Source: Stieleria bergensis
Lineage (GTDB): Bacteria; Planctomycetota; Planctomycetia; Pirellulales; Pirellulaceae
Direction of reading: 5' to 3'
NCBI GenBank assembly: GCA_007745635.1
Contig: CP036272.1
Span: 2,473,247 to 2,537,246 of the forward strand
Length of the DNA: 64,000 bases
Each line of letters begins with the position of its first letter. Within the stretch, counting starts at the first letter, position 1. The translations under genes and the position numbers were made by a program. Below the pieces are notes generated by a model. It saw only the letters and a list, made by a program, of their open reading frames with translations, was not told the DNA's origin and made no database searches. This document shows, piece by piece, positions 45,703 through 56,400 of the stretch.

Positions 45703-46998
45703 TTACACCTCAAACCCACTCAACGTGCCCTGGGCAGTGCCAAACGAGTCCACCTCGACACCAAAACGCTGCAGCATGGAAATGTACAGCTTGCCCGCCG
45801 AAGTCGCTTTGTTTGCGGTGTGGTCTTGGAAATAGTTGCGGTGTTGTCCATGTGAAAAGCCTCCGCCAGCAAGAATCAGCGGGAGGTTTTTGTTGGAGTG
45901 TGAACTCGCGTTGCCCATTCCGGAACCAAAGAGGATCATGCTATTGTCCAGCAACGATGCTCCGCTGGGTTCTTCGATCGACTTGAGCTGGTCCAGGAAT
46001 CGTCCAAACTGCTGCATATGAAACTGTTCAATGACGGAGAGTTCCTTGATGTACTCCGGCACTTTGCCATGGTGCGTTAATTGGTGATAGCCGCGACTGA
46101 TATCGAAACCGCCATTGTTGCGGCCAATGTCGGCCAGAGCTAGCGTCGCGACACGTGTGGAATTGGTTTGGAAGGCCAACGTCAGCAGGTCATAGTAAAG
46201 CGGGACACGATCGACGAAATCAAGGCTGTTGGAATCTTTGGGCAATCTGTAGTCGACGTCTGGTTTTTTCGTGTCGAGCCACCGGCTGGACTGTGCCAGA
46301 CGTTTTTCAACTCCTCGGATGGAATCAAAGTATCGATCCAATTTCTGCCGATCTCGTTTGCCGACTTTGCCTTTCAGATAGTTCGCATCTGTTTTTACTA
46401 GGTCTAGAATGCTGCCACGATTGGCAAGAATGGTGTGCGTTTGGGCTCGTTGCCGTGGGTCCGCAGAGGCAAAGAGCAGGTCAAAGATGGTTTGTGGGTT
46501 TGTCACCGGCGGCAATGCGACTCCTGAGGAACTCCAGGAGATCAGATTGTTTGGATCGTTGCCACTGGCTAGCTGCAGTGATGGATAACGCGTTTCAACG
46601 CCAACGATTTGCGCCGCTTTTTGGTCAAGGCTGATGTTGGCTTCAGGCATGCCGACTGAGTTTTTAGAAAGGACGCCCGAGAGGTAGGCATGGACGCCGC
46701 CGTGACCACCTTGTGCGTTGACACCATGGTCTAAACCAGAGAACACGGTGAACTCATTGCGAGACCCTGCAAGGGGGCGTAAACGTTCGGTGAGCTGATA
46801 GTTTTGGCCCGTCTCGCCGGGGAAAAACAGCTGGGGCACAAGACCAAAATTTAGCCCAATGCAGGCCATGCGGACGGGACTTGTACCAGCATCACTGGCG
46901 GTTGCGAAGGATTCCAGAGCTGGCAATGCTAGGAGAGCTCCGCCCGTACCACGCAGAATCTCGCGACGGCCAATTCGATGCTTTGTTGCTTGCTTCAT
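45703..46998 (-). CDS. DUF1552 family protein, Tat-exported
   Basis: The protein has 431 residues. The N-terminal Tat signal reads IGRREILRG (Arg-Arg at 11-12). The DUF1552 body includes FSGLDHGVNAQGGHGGVHAY, ISLDQKAAQIVGVETRYPSL and the C-terminal SGMGNASSHSNKNLPLILAG. It is related in fold to DUF1501. It is the first gene of the two-gene operon with the DUF1592-type cytochrome, a pairing typical of planctomycetes. Activity is unknown. Confidence 0.93.
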   Translation of the reverse strand: MKQATKHRIGRREILRGTGGALLALPALESFATASDAGTSPVRMACIGLNFGLVPQLFFPGETGQNYQLTERLRPLAGSRNEFTVFSGLDHGVNAQGGHGGVHAYLSGVLSKNSVGMPEANISLDQKAAQIVGVETRYPSLQLASGNDPNNLISWSSSGVALPPVTNPQTIFDLLFASADPRQRAQTHTILANRGSILDLVKTDANYLKGKVGKRDRQKLDRYFDSIRGVEKRLAQSSRWLDTKKPDVDYRLPKDSNSLDFVDRVPLYYDLLTLAFQTNSTRVATLALADIGRNNGGFDISRGYHQLTHHGKVPEYIKELSVIEQFHMQQFGRFLDQLKSIEEPSGASLLDNSMILFGSGMGNASSHSNKNLPLILAGGGFSHGQHRNYFQDHTANKATSAGKLYISMLQRFGVEVDSFGTAQGTLSGFEV

Positions 46999-47629
46999 TC
47001 TTCAATGTCTTTGTTTGGTTTAACGTTCACTCTCGCTCGAATTTGATCGATTGTTTGACGCTCTGTTGTAGCATACCCGATCGGCGTCCTCCCGTTGTCG
47101 CGACGGGCAAAGTGGACCCTGCGATTGATACCTGTTTCGTTCGTTCGGGATTCAGTCTTCGTAGGATCGAAAAAGGTTCCTTTCTCAGCATCATGCGCCA
47201 GACTCCAACGTGTGGATACGAAATTCAACGATTTCTGCGGGGGATTTTGACGATTCTCCGCAGGGTGACCAGTTCTGGCGGTCGAGTTGCAGAATCGAAT
47301 ACTTTTTCAAGGATGAACTTGTCTCCACTCCTTGACCTGAGGGTTGGAACGGTTCGAGACTTGCATCGAAATTCATGTTGTTGTTTCTTGAATCCTTTGA
47401 GCTGACTGCTTTCGGACAGCGATTTCTGATGGGGCTCTTGCGCTTGTTTTCTCCGTCCATTTGACGCCTTGCGCAGGGGCTGTGCCCGTCCAATGTTGGG
47501 TGCTTTGACTGTTCTGTATGCTACTCTACACCTAGTGAGCTATCGAAGTGTGCCGTTTGACGGCCCTGAAATTGATCCCGACTTAGCTTGCGTTTTCCCG
47601 GGCCGGACAAAACCAACGGAGCGAATGAG
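46999..47629. promoter_or_regulatory. Long divergent leader with a small hairpin
   Basis: About 630 bp separate the divergent DUF1552 and patatin genes. CCCGT (47091-47095) and ACGGG (47103-47107) could pair around a TGTCGCG loop. Open frames here lack protein character. Promoters for both genes should lie in this region. Confidence 0.3.
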
Positions 47630-49531
47630 ATGGAACTTGCAGATGCGACTGCGAAGTCACTGTTGATCGCAGATCTAAGTCGCTTGCAATGGACGCAAGG
47701 TCTCGAGCTAGAAGTTATCGAAGAGATTGCCGACTGTGCTCAGTACCTTCAAGTTGCCGATGGGGACGTTGTTCATCGTGCGGGTCAGCCGATGACGTCC
47801 GTGTATTTTTTGACACGGGGAAGGGTCAAGGTGACTGTTGTGGACCTGTTTGGCAAAGAGCTCATGGAGCGATATTTGATGCGTGGGCACTGTATCGGTC
47901 TGTTTGCAGTTGCCGATCAGGAAAAAGCTGCCGTTGACGCCGTGGCCAGTGAGCCAGCGTGGATACTCAAGCTTGATGCGGATCAGCTCTACCGATTAGC
48001 TGCCAAGCATCGCACGTTCCAATTCAATCTTTTCCGACTGGCTTCGTCGCAAGTTCGTAAGCTTGTGAACGTTGATCGCCAACGCGATAAACCATCGGCT
48101 GTCGCGATTGTTCACCACTGTCAACAGACGCGTGAAATTACCACAGGTGTCTTGGAACGTTTGGTCGATCTAGGGGAGGAGCCCTGTGTAGCAAGTGATG
48201 ACGTCGATTGGATTCCGCCCAACGGCGTACTCTTTCGTTCTCTGCTGGATGATTCTGGCAGTGTACTGCCGCTAGAGGCTAGCGAGCAACAACTGAGAGC
48301 TTGGTCGCAATCCCAACGTGTGGTCGTCGATGTTGACGCCAATCACGATTGGGAGAACTTGCTTCGACTTCTGCGATTTTCGGATACCTTGTTGTGGTGT
48401 GTTCATCCCAAAGATGCGTCGGAAACGCTGAAGGTATTGCAACGACTAACCGACCAGGTTTCTGGTTGGCGCGAGAAAATCTGTTTGGTTTGGTTGCTCG
48501 ATCATGGCGATTACACTTCTCCGTATGCACCTGATTTGGATGCCTTGGTCGATCGTGCTTTCAAGGTGTCCTTCTCTGCACCGCTCAGCCACCAGGGTGG
48601 ATTGCTTAATCAGGGAGTCGAGCGAATCGTCCATCATTTGCGCGGAGTTCAGATTGGTCTTGCGTTGGGGGGAGGTGCTGCTCGTGGCATGGCGCACTTG
48701 GGTGTGCTAAAGGCCCTAGAAAACAATGGCATCTTCATCGACATGCTCGCTGGCACCAGTGCCGGGGCGATGACCGGTGTCATGTATTCTTACGGATTAG
48801 AAATCGATCACAATATCAATTGCTTCAGGCGTGATCTGCGATTGCCGTGGCTGTTTCGTTTGCTGCCTGGAGGCGGTTACTGGTACTTGCTCTATAAATA
48901 CCGACGCGGGCAGTTCGATTCGATGCTGAGGCAATACCTAGGCGACGCATTCTTGAGTCAGTTGGCTATCCCGACCTATACGGTCACAGTCGATCTTGTC
49001 AAAGGCGGTCCGGTAGTGCGCGCCGAGGGAGACGCGGTGCGGAGCATTCTCGAGAGCATCAATTTACCTGGGTTGTCCCAGCCACTATTGAACGAACGTG
49101 AGGCGCTGGTCGATGGCGGGTTAGTCAACAATATTCCTGCCGATGTGCTGGTTGAAAAAGGGTGCAATTTTGTCATCGCTTCCAGTGTCACAGCCAGTCT
49201 CGAACAGATGTTCAGTGGCATTGACAGTCATCGTGGGCTGGTCCGGTCGCGCAAACCTTCAACGCTGCAAGTCTTATTGAGAGGGCATCTTGTACAAAGC
49301 CATAATATGAACGCGGTCGGCGTGCAGCCGGCAGATGTTGTGATTTCGCCTGACGTGACTGGGTTTGATCTTTCTGAATTCGAACGCACTGACGAGATGG
49401 CTCGAATTGGTGAACAGGCCGGCGAATTAATGGTCTCCTCGATCTGGAAAAAACTGTCCATGCTCGATCCACAGCTGTTTCCAGTCAAGGCAGAACCATC
49501 TGCTCATTCGTCGGCTGCTGATTCAGACTAA
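47630..49531 (+). CDS. Patatin-like phospholipase with N-terminal cyclic-nucleotide-binding domain
   Basis: The protein has 633 residues. A CNB-like domain (about 25-145, with SVYFLTRGRVKVTVVDLFGK) precedes a middle region of about 190 residues (containing VVVDVDANHDW). The patatin domain follows: oxyanion loop GGGAARGMAHLG, nucleophile GTSAG and the catalytic Asp in VDGGLVNNIPADV. The order resembles eukaryotic neuropathy target esterase and bacterial NTE-like proteins. It should hydrolyse phospholipid or lysophospholipid under nucleotide or other small-ligand control. The ATG at 47630 has GGAG upstream; an upstream TTG (47588) is less likely. Confidence 0.9.
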   Translation: MELADATAKSLLIADLSRLQWTQGLELEVIEEIADCAQYLQVADGDVVHRAGQPMTSVYFLTRGRVKVTVVDLFGKELMERYLMRGHCIGLFAVADQEKAAVDAVASEPAWILKLDADQLYRLAAKHRTFQFNLFRLASSQVRKLVNVDRQRDKPSAVAIVHHCQQTREITTGVLERLVDLGEEPCVASDDVDWIPPNGVLFRSLLDDSGSVLPLEASEQQLRAWSQSQRVVVDVDANHDWENLLRLLRFSDTLLWCVHPKDASETLKVLQRLTDQVSGWREKICLVWLLDHGDYTSPYAPDLDALVDRAFKVSFSAPLSHQGGLLNQGVERIVHHLRGVQIGLALGGGAARGMAHLGVLKALENNGIFIDMLAGTSAGAMTGVMYSYGLEIDHNINCFRRDLRLPWLFRLLPGGGYWYLLYKYRRGQFDSMLRQYLGDAFLSQLAIPTYTVTVDLVKGGPVVRAEGDAVRSILESINLPGLSQPLLNEREALVDGGLVNNIPADVLVEKGCNFVIASSVTASLEQMFSGIDSHRGLVRSRKPSTLQVLLRGHLVQSHNMNAVGVQPADVVISPDVTGFDLSEFERTDEMARIGEQAGELMVSSIWKKLSMLDPQLFPVKAEPSAHSSAADSD

Positions 49532-49817
49532 GCTCGCAACCATGGCTGTGATAACCGCTAGCCTGATGGCAACGTTGGTTTCTTCGCGGAGACCATTTCA
49601 GAACGTGCAGAGTTGGGCCTCGAAAGTACAGCGGTGGTGGTTGTCGGGTCAACGGCAGGCATCGGTGGCAAAACTCACGGCCTTGGGGGAAAGCAACTGG
49701 ACAATAGAGATTAAGTGTGACGCGGTTTGCGACCGCTTGTCACATTTGCTCTATGCCTGCAAAAATGAAAGGCATGGCTGGCCGTCTGCTCTGCCCGCTG
49801 GTTGCTTGTGAAGACGA

Positions 49818-52568
49818 TTAGCGTGCCTCCGGTGATTCCTTGATCTTAATGTCGTCGATCTCAATCCCCTGTTCGCCTCCATTTTGCATCCATAGCAATT
49901 TGCGTTTGGTCTGGTTGAAACAAGCATGCTCCAGTGTCTTGTGCCAGACATCCTGATCAACCGCGATCGTGACCTGATTGCCTTGGAAGGAAAGTGAGAC
50001 GTCTCGCCAGACATTGGTTGTGAGATTGACATCTTCCTGGGGAAAACGCTTGTTCAATCGGTAAGCACCACTGACGGGGTCGGCTGGCCGTGCATTGTTT
50101 TGCCGGTCTGGATGATTGGGGTCCAGTGAGTGTGCATCGATCTGTAGCTGGATCCCACTGCGATTGAATTTAACCCGGAGCATGTGGTCGATGCTGCCAA
50201 AACCGTCATCGCCATCGACAAAGAACCAGACCATGCCGCCTGCTTGGAGGTGTCGGTATCGGAAAGAAATGTCGAGGTCCTTTCCATCGACCTCCAAGTA
50301 GACCATCGGCGGGTACTTGCCGCCGCTGGCTCCATGCGTCCATAGCACGCCTTTTTTGACCTCTGTATTCTTGTTGGGAATTGTGGTCAGAAATTGACTC
50401 GCATCGAAATCATCGAAGCTTTCATGGAAGCTAAACGGTTGGGGTCGGTCAGTGGATACGGCAGCTGGCTTGTGCTTCACCTTGTCATTGACCTTGACGG
50501 GCTCCTTGGGATCTTTGGTCTCTTTGAAGTCCCATCGTTGACTCTGTTGGGGTTGATCTCCCGTGGAGTTGACTTCGATCCAATCGATCTCCGTTGGTTG
50601 TTTGGAGTCCGATAGCACGAGACGCAAGTGCACCAGACGGCCTTGGATCTTCAAGGGCACGCTCAGTTCTTGCCAGTCACCGCCATCAACGTCGAATGAT
50701 TGCTCTTGTCCCGTTTCGGGGAACGTATCCTGATCCTCGGTTCGCCATTGCAGTCGGCAGACGCCGGCTTTCCGAGTCTTCATTCGAAGTTTGACGTCGA
50801 CCGGGCCTGGGACCCGAATCTTTGCATTGGCGATGAATGCCCTGCGTCCCGCTGGACTCAATTGCAGCGTCTCGCCCTGCACGCGCGACGGAGTGTTTTT
50901 GGCGATCCACCCCAGCAGTGACTTTTGGCTGGCAGCATTCGCAGGTTTCGGGTCAGCGGTTTTAACTTGCGACGACTTGAATGCGGGCGGCATCTTCAGG
51001 CCACCAGGTTGAACTCCGATCGTCGCCGGATCAAAGGCTGCTGGATCAAAGTTAGGATTAGGCTGCGGCACGACAACATCTGCTGCAGCGATGTACTGTT
51101 CGATCAGCTGGTCGAGTTCCCTGACCTTCTGGGGGTGAACGCCGGCCAAGTTATCGCTTTCGCCAAGGTCCTCTTGAAGATTGTAAAGACGGTATTCATG
51201 TTCGCCATGTTCGCCGTAGTGGAAGGTGCGAATGAGTTTCCAGTCACCATGATGAACAGCCATCGAAGGTGGTAACCAATGGGGTGTTGCTCCATGCCCA
51301 GGCACATAGGTAAACATTGGACCACGCTCCATCGCTTGACCGCGCAGTGCTTGAGTGAAATCCACGCCATCGATGGCGTGCTCCTTGGGCTGTTCAACTT
51401 GCAGCATCTTCAGGATCGTCGGATACAAGTCGTTTGACTGGATTCGCACTTCGCTCCGCGAGCCTGGTTGCGTCATTCCTGGCCAAACCACTACGGCCGG
51501 CACTCGAATGCCGCCTTCATGGATACCGCCTTTTCCGCCACGCAAGGGGGCGTTGCTGGTAATGGGAGTGATGTAACGGTTGCCTGATGCAGCGGTTTCT
51601 TCGAGGCCGCAGTGAATGTTCCCGCCGTTGTCGGAGTAGAAGATGATGATGATTTCGTCAGCAATCCCTTCGGCATCAATCGCATCGAGCAGGCTTCCGA
51701 CAGCATCGTCAAGAGAGTGCACCATCGCAGCATAAGTCGGTGATTGCTGTGGAAGCCCAACGCCTGGCGGATGCGACTGAAGCCGCTTTTCACGGGTCTC
51801 GGGCTTTTCTAATCCCACGACCGAGTTGCCAAGTTTCTGTCGGTAGTACTCAATCAGTTCTGGTTTGGCGCCGAACGGGGCGTGTACAGAGAACTGCCAA
51901 TAGTTCATGAAAAACGGATGGTTTGAGTCACGATTCTTGAGCCACGCGACCGCTTCGGCTGCCATGCGATCTTCGATGTGTTCGCCCGGTTGGCCTTCTT
52001 TGAAGTCAGGATGCTCGTAACCCCAGGGCGCAAGGTAGCTCGATTTTGGTCCAGGTCCCCACCAGTGCGGCAAGTCGAGATCGAATCCCCGTTCCAGTGG
52101 CGAATGTGGCTCGCGGCCGAGATGCCATTTGCCAAAGTGTGCGGTGGAGTAACCGGCGTCTTTGACCAGCTCGCTCAGGAATGGCAACTCGGTTGCTAAA
52201 CGCGTGCTGCTGCGGACGTTGGTGCACTTTTGATGGGCCGGCCCACTTGCGCTGACGGTGGCTTCAAAACGGGTCGTCGGAAGGTGAGCCGCTGGAGCAG
52301 TCATTCCATGACGTGCTGGGTTTTGGCCCGTCATGATGCTGGCCCGTGTGGGCGAGCAGATCGGGCTTGCATAGGCGTTGGAAAAGGTCATGCCGCGGGC
52401 AGCCAGACGCTGAATGTTCGGTGTCTCATAGAATGAGGTTTTGCCATACAGTGTTGTGTCCGCCCAGCCGAGGTCATCGGCTAAGATCAACACAACGTTC
52501 TGGGGGGACTTGCCGGTAGCGGAAGACGCTATAAGCAGAAGCACGAAAAGGCTAGTGATGCGGTTCAT
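49818..52568 (-). CDS. Sulfatase with C-terminal lectin-like extension
   Basis: The protein has about 916 residues. After a signal peptide comes the sulfatase core: VLILADDLGWADTTLYG (metal-binding Asp pair), ICSPTRASIMTG with the Cys that is converted to formylglycine, HFGKWHLG, and SDNGG with the second metal site. Residues from about 510 on form beta-rich regions (SFDVDGGDWQELSVPLKI, VWFFVDGDDGFGSIDHMLR) that look carbohydrate-binding. Such enzymes desulfate algal polysaccharides. It needs a formylglycine-generating enzyme, and none of the usual Cys-dependent type was seen in this window. The smaller gene downstream on this strand begins after its stop. Confidence 0.92.
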   Translation of the reverse strand: MNRITSLFVLLLIASSATGKSPQNVVLILADDLGWADTTLYGKTSFYETPNIQRLAARGMTFSNAYASPICSPTRASIMTGQNPARHGMTAPAAHLPTTRFEATVSASGPAHQKCTNVRSSTRLATELPFLSELVKDAGYSTAHFGKWHLGREPHSPLERGFDLDLPHWWGPGPKSSYLAPWGYEHPDFKEGQPGEHIEDRMAAEAVAWLKNRDSNHPFFMNYWQFSVHAPFGAKPELIEYYRQKLGNSVVGLEKPETREKRLQSHPPGVGLPQQSPTYAAMVHSLDDAVGSLLDAIDAEGIADEIIIIFYSDNGGNIHCGLEETAASGNRYITPITSNAPLRGGKGGIHEGGIRVPAVVVWPGMTQPGSRSEVRIQSNDLYPTILKMLQVEQPKEHAIDGVDFTQALRGQAMERGPMFTYVPGHGATPHWLPPSMAVHHGDWKLIRTFHYGEHGEHEYRLYNLQEDLGESDNLAGVHPQKVRELDQLIEQYIAAADVVVPQPNPNFDPAAFDPATIGVQPGGLKMPPAFKSSQVKTADPKPANAASQKSLLGWIAKNTPSRVQGETLQLSPAGRRAFIANAKIRVPGPVDVKLRMKTRKAGVCRLQWRTEDQDTFPETGQEQSFDVDGGDWQELSVPLKIQGRLVHLRLVLSDSKQPTEIDWIEVNSTGDQPQQSQRWDFKETKDPKEPVKVNDKVKHKPAAVSTDRPQPFSFHESFDDFDASQFLTTIPNKNTEVKKGVLWTHGASGGKYPPMVYLEVDGKDLDISFRYRHLQAGGMVWFFVDGDDGFGSIDHMLRVKFNRSGIQLQIDAHSLDPNHPDRQNNARPADPVSGAYRLNKRFPQEDVNLTTNVWRDVSLSFQGNQVTIAVDQDVWHKTLEHACFNQTKRKLLWMQNGGEQGIEIDDIKIKESPEAR

Positions 52569-52615
52569 CTTTGGTTGACTCAATCAGGTTGTCTTGGAGG
52601 CGTGGCGGTTGAAAC

Positions 52616-53332
52616 TTAGGGTTCGCACTTCCAGAGCCGTACCGAGTCGAAAACAATCCGGCAGTCTGGGCCTCCCTTGAGGCTGAATCTTGGTCCGAAC
52701 TTGTCTTTCGGATTGTCCGTCGTGACTGCATCATGCTGGTAGGTCTTGCTGTGGCCATTGACCCCGATTGTTAGGGTGCCTTTCTTGTATTCGATCACAA
52801 GGTCGATCCACTCACCTAGCTTCATCCCCGATTCAGGTTCGCTGAATGTTGGACCTTCTGGGAGCTTAATTCGATGGCCGCCTCCCTCCAGGTAGCTGAG
52901 GATGATCATGTGATGCCCAATCTGAAAACTTGGTCGACCCGGGGTGAGCTTTTCAGCGTCGAATTGATAACGAAGGTGGCAGACAAAGGCTTCGGGAATC
53001 TGGTTCAGATGGACGACCGGTTCTAAACCGAGGTGATGATCGCGTTTCAGGACCTTCATCGCCTCCTCTTTGGATTGAAACTTGGCACTGACGATCAGCT
53101 TGCTGTCCTTGATTTGCTTGTCCTGGGTGGGAGCACCCCAGCGTTGGCGGTTCAAAGGTCCATCGAAATCGTCCGAATACACCAGTGTGCCTTTGGTAAA
53201 GAGTTTCGATTCAAAGGCCGGTGGTTCGGTGGCAAAGGCATCGGTGGAGAACACATCGCTGGGCGGTAGCAGGCTAGCACACAGCAGCATGACGAGAGGC
53301 AGTTGGCGAAAAAGAGTTGCAGTCGTTGGCAT
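52616..53332 (-). CDS. Secreted beta-sandwich protein next to the sulfatase
   Basis: The protein has 238 residues. A signal peptide (to about DAFATE) precedes a LamG/DUF1080-like sandwich: LVYSDDFDGPLNRQRWG, FQIGHHMIILSYLEGGGHRI, ITIGV-type strands and IVFDSVRLWKCEP. It is transcribed in the same direction as the sulfatase with only 47 bp between them, so a shared transcript is likely. It may bind the same polysaccharide. The enzyme motif set of glycosidases was not seen. Confidence 0.7.
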   Translation of the reverse strand: MPTTATLFRQLPLVMLLCASLLPPSDVFSTDAFATEPPAFESKLFTKGTLVYSDDFDGPLNRQRWGAPTQDKQIKDSKLIVSAKFQSKEEAMKVLKRDHHLGLEPVVHLNQIPEAFVCHLRYQFDAEKLTPGRPSFQIGHHMIILSYLEGGGHRIKLPEGPTFSEPESGMKLGEWIDLVIEYKKGTLTIGVNGHSKTYQHDAVTTDNPKDKFGPRFSLKGGPDCRIVFDSVRLWKCEP

Positions 53333-53457
53333 GGTGAGACGCTGGTAATAAGGAGGGAGGGAAAAGGCCAGATGACGCCTAGCGTTTGGAGTCAGAGTTT
53401 ATCCCCGGCTGGGAACGTCGGGCGACAGGTTGTTGCATGAGTCATTCAGCTGAGAGG

Positions 53458-56400
53458 CTATTTGGTCTGAAAGGCTTTGCTTTGGACGAGTGCGTGGATG
53501 AACTGGCTCACGGCGAAGTCCTTGCCCCTGGCCGATGTGACGATTTCGTCTGCTAGCGCCTTGTCTGTGAATCCGAACGAGCGACCTAAGGCGTATTCAA
53601 TCAAGTGTTCAGTGAAGCCGCGAGCGAAGTCTTCTTCACGTTCAGCGATCCGGTCGCGCAGTTGCTGATAGCCATTGAATTCGGGACCTTGATGGAACGC
53701 ACCTGAGGGGTCAATCGTCCATGTCTGGCGTTTGCCGACACCGCGTCCCCGATTGTCACGCGCCTGATAAGAGTCCTCGGTACGCCACTTTCCTGCGGCG
53801 TTAAAGTTTTCTAAACCAAACCCAATGGGGTCGATCTTGCGATGGCAGCTCGCGCATTGTGGTTCTTGTTGGTGCGCCAGCAATCGCTCGCGAGCAGTCA
53901 GAACCTGGCCTTCGAGTCGCGAGATCTGTGGCACGTTGGGTGGAGCGGGTGGCGGAGGATCGTTTAGCAGGTAACGCAAAACCCAGGCACCCCGCTCGAC
54001 TGGACTGCTGACGATGCCGTCGCTGCCCATGGCATGGATGGCGGCCATGCCCAGCAGTCCACCACGCGGTGAATCGGCCGGCAAATTGATCTTACGGAAC
54101 GCGTCTCCGCTGACTCCTTCCATCCCGTAGTAGTTTGCAAGCAAGCCGTTGACAAACACATAGTCGCTCTTCAGTAGCTTGCCGATGCGACCCTGCTCGG
54201 TGGTCGTCGGACTCTTCGATTCAGCGTCTTGTGGAACAACTCCACAACGCAACAAATGTGCGAACGAGTGATAGACTTCTTGGCGAGTCGCCGCGCGGGT
54301 ACTTTCATCAAAATCTTGATACAGGTTGGCATCAAACTGAAAGAAATCCAAGCGTTCCATCTCCAGCCATTGGTGGACGAACCCGGCCACGAATTCATCC
54401 GAACGCGGATCAGCAATCAGTCGATCAACCTGTTGCTCAAGAATCTTGGGAAGATGCAGTTGGTTGTCGTTGGCTAATTGAAGCAGTTCTGCGTCTGGAG
54501 GACCACTCCAGAGAAAGTATGCGAGCCGTACGGCGAGCTCTCGGTCGTTCAGTGGCCGAGGCTGGGATTCGTCGCTGGGCTCGTTGAGATACAGAAAACC
54601 TGGTGAAGCCAAAATCACAGACAGTGGCGTGCGGATCGCCGCGTCAAACGATTCCCCCGCTTGACGTCGTGTTTGATAAATCGCGACAAGCTTGTCAATG
54701 AACGCCCTGTCAGGTTTGACGCCGCGAAAAGCGGCACGGGCAAACTCTGTGATGGTCGCGCGAGCTTGTGGCAGTTCGAAATTCGACTCGCCGATGGGAG
54801 ACGCCGAGGTTTTCTCTCGGGTGGCGTTTGGTTGTTTCAAGCGACGTGTGTTGTCAGCAATGATTGCTTGCAGTGGCGAAGCTTCCACCTGATGACTAAA
54901 CGGCCCTTCCCATTCCACCCAGTCAATCCACAACGCGGGGACGGGGCCCACGCCGGTTGCTTTCCGAGCTGCCCTGTCGCGTTGGTTGTCTAACTTGGGG
55001 TCACGCTTTTCACGCAGAGCAAACTTGCGCGGACTGTTCTTTGCCAACTGAACAGGAACTTCGATGGTCTGAGGCTGGTCGATGGAACCGGTGATTTGAA
55101 AGGTCGCAATCTGATTGAACGCGTTCTTTTCTGGCACTGCACCAAGATCGACGAAGTGGCGATCGGATGGAGTGCCTGGGATGGCGCCGAGACGGAATCG
55201 CAACTTGTACTCGCCCGGTGGCAAATTCGGAACAACGTGTTCCGTTTTCAACCAGCCGGTAGGATGCTCTGGAGGCAACGCGATGAACTCTTCCTTGTTG
55301 CAATCTGCAATGGTGAGGAACGATCCCGATTGAGTCAGTGGATCATCAAGGTAACGTCGGTACGTCGGGCCTTGTTCTTCAAACTGCCGAATGCGAAACT
55401 TGGCTTCTTGCTCATCAACCATTCCCTTTTGTGGCTTGCCGGTTTGCAAGAAGGCTTGCGCTTTGTCGTGGCCGCCTTTGAAGTAACCGTTGTACGTGCC
55501 ACCCACTTTGCGATTGGCATGCAATTCAACTTCACGTCGCTGCTTCCAGCGTTTGTTGGTTGCATCGATTGGTCCAACCAGTTCAACCCAGTCGATCCAG
55601 ATGGCCGGTGGATGTCCATATCCGTTCTTTTGTTTGAGTCGATTGTGTGCATCCCAAAGCGCTTTGAGGTTGCCATTGTTGGGCTGCTTTTCCTGAATCG
55701 CGAACTCGCGCGGGGTCTCAGGTCTCATTTCGAGCGGAATCTCAATGATCTCCGGTTGTTGGATCGTGCCTGAGACCTGATGAGTACTCAGTGGTTGGCC
55801 CGCTAGACCACGGTTTCGGGGAACTTGTCGCTGTGGATGGCCGATTTGGATGAAGTGGCGAGCGGAGGGCGAGCCTGGCACGACGCCGGTTCGAACACGC
55901 AGCAAGTACTTGCCAGGCGGCAAGTCTTCATTCACTGTGACCACCACACGTCCCGTTCCGTGCGCAAGTTTCAGATACGTGCCTCGGTCGCGGTGAGGGA
56001 GAGTGAGGTAGTGCTTGTGATAAGCCAACTGTGCGCGATCCCACTGAGGATTACTGGAAGCGGCTTTGGCTGCATCGCTGAAGCCGTAGTCTTTGGGGTC
56101 GGGGGCGTCATCTAGTAGGTCGGAATGCCGGTAAAAGTGAATGGGATGTTTGATGGAGGCATCTTGTTGACTGATCTCCTCAATCTTGGCTTGGTTCTTC
56201 GGCAGCTTCGCTGCCTGGTCGACACCCACCTGCCACCGGGTGAACCGCCGCTGAGCATCTTCGATCGCAGCCACCTCTTTCTCATTGGCTGGATTGATCG
56301 TCGTCTCCGGTTCGAGGCGGAATGCTTGCGAAGATGGCGTTTGAGCTCGCTGCCGCTCCAACGCTTCGTCGATGGCACTGCGTCCCAGTTGGAGATACTG

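Noticed and set aside
47191..47493. Minus-strand frame of 100 codons in the divergent leader
   Set aside because: It has no ribosome binding site and no recognisable domain, and lies where promoters are expected.
49542..49811. Plus-strand frame of 89 codons after the patatin gene
   Set aside because: It has no protein-like conservation cues and overlaps the convergent 3' region.
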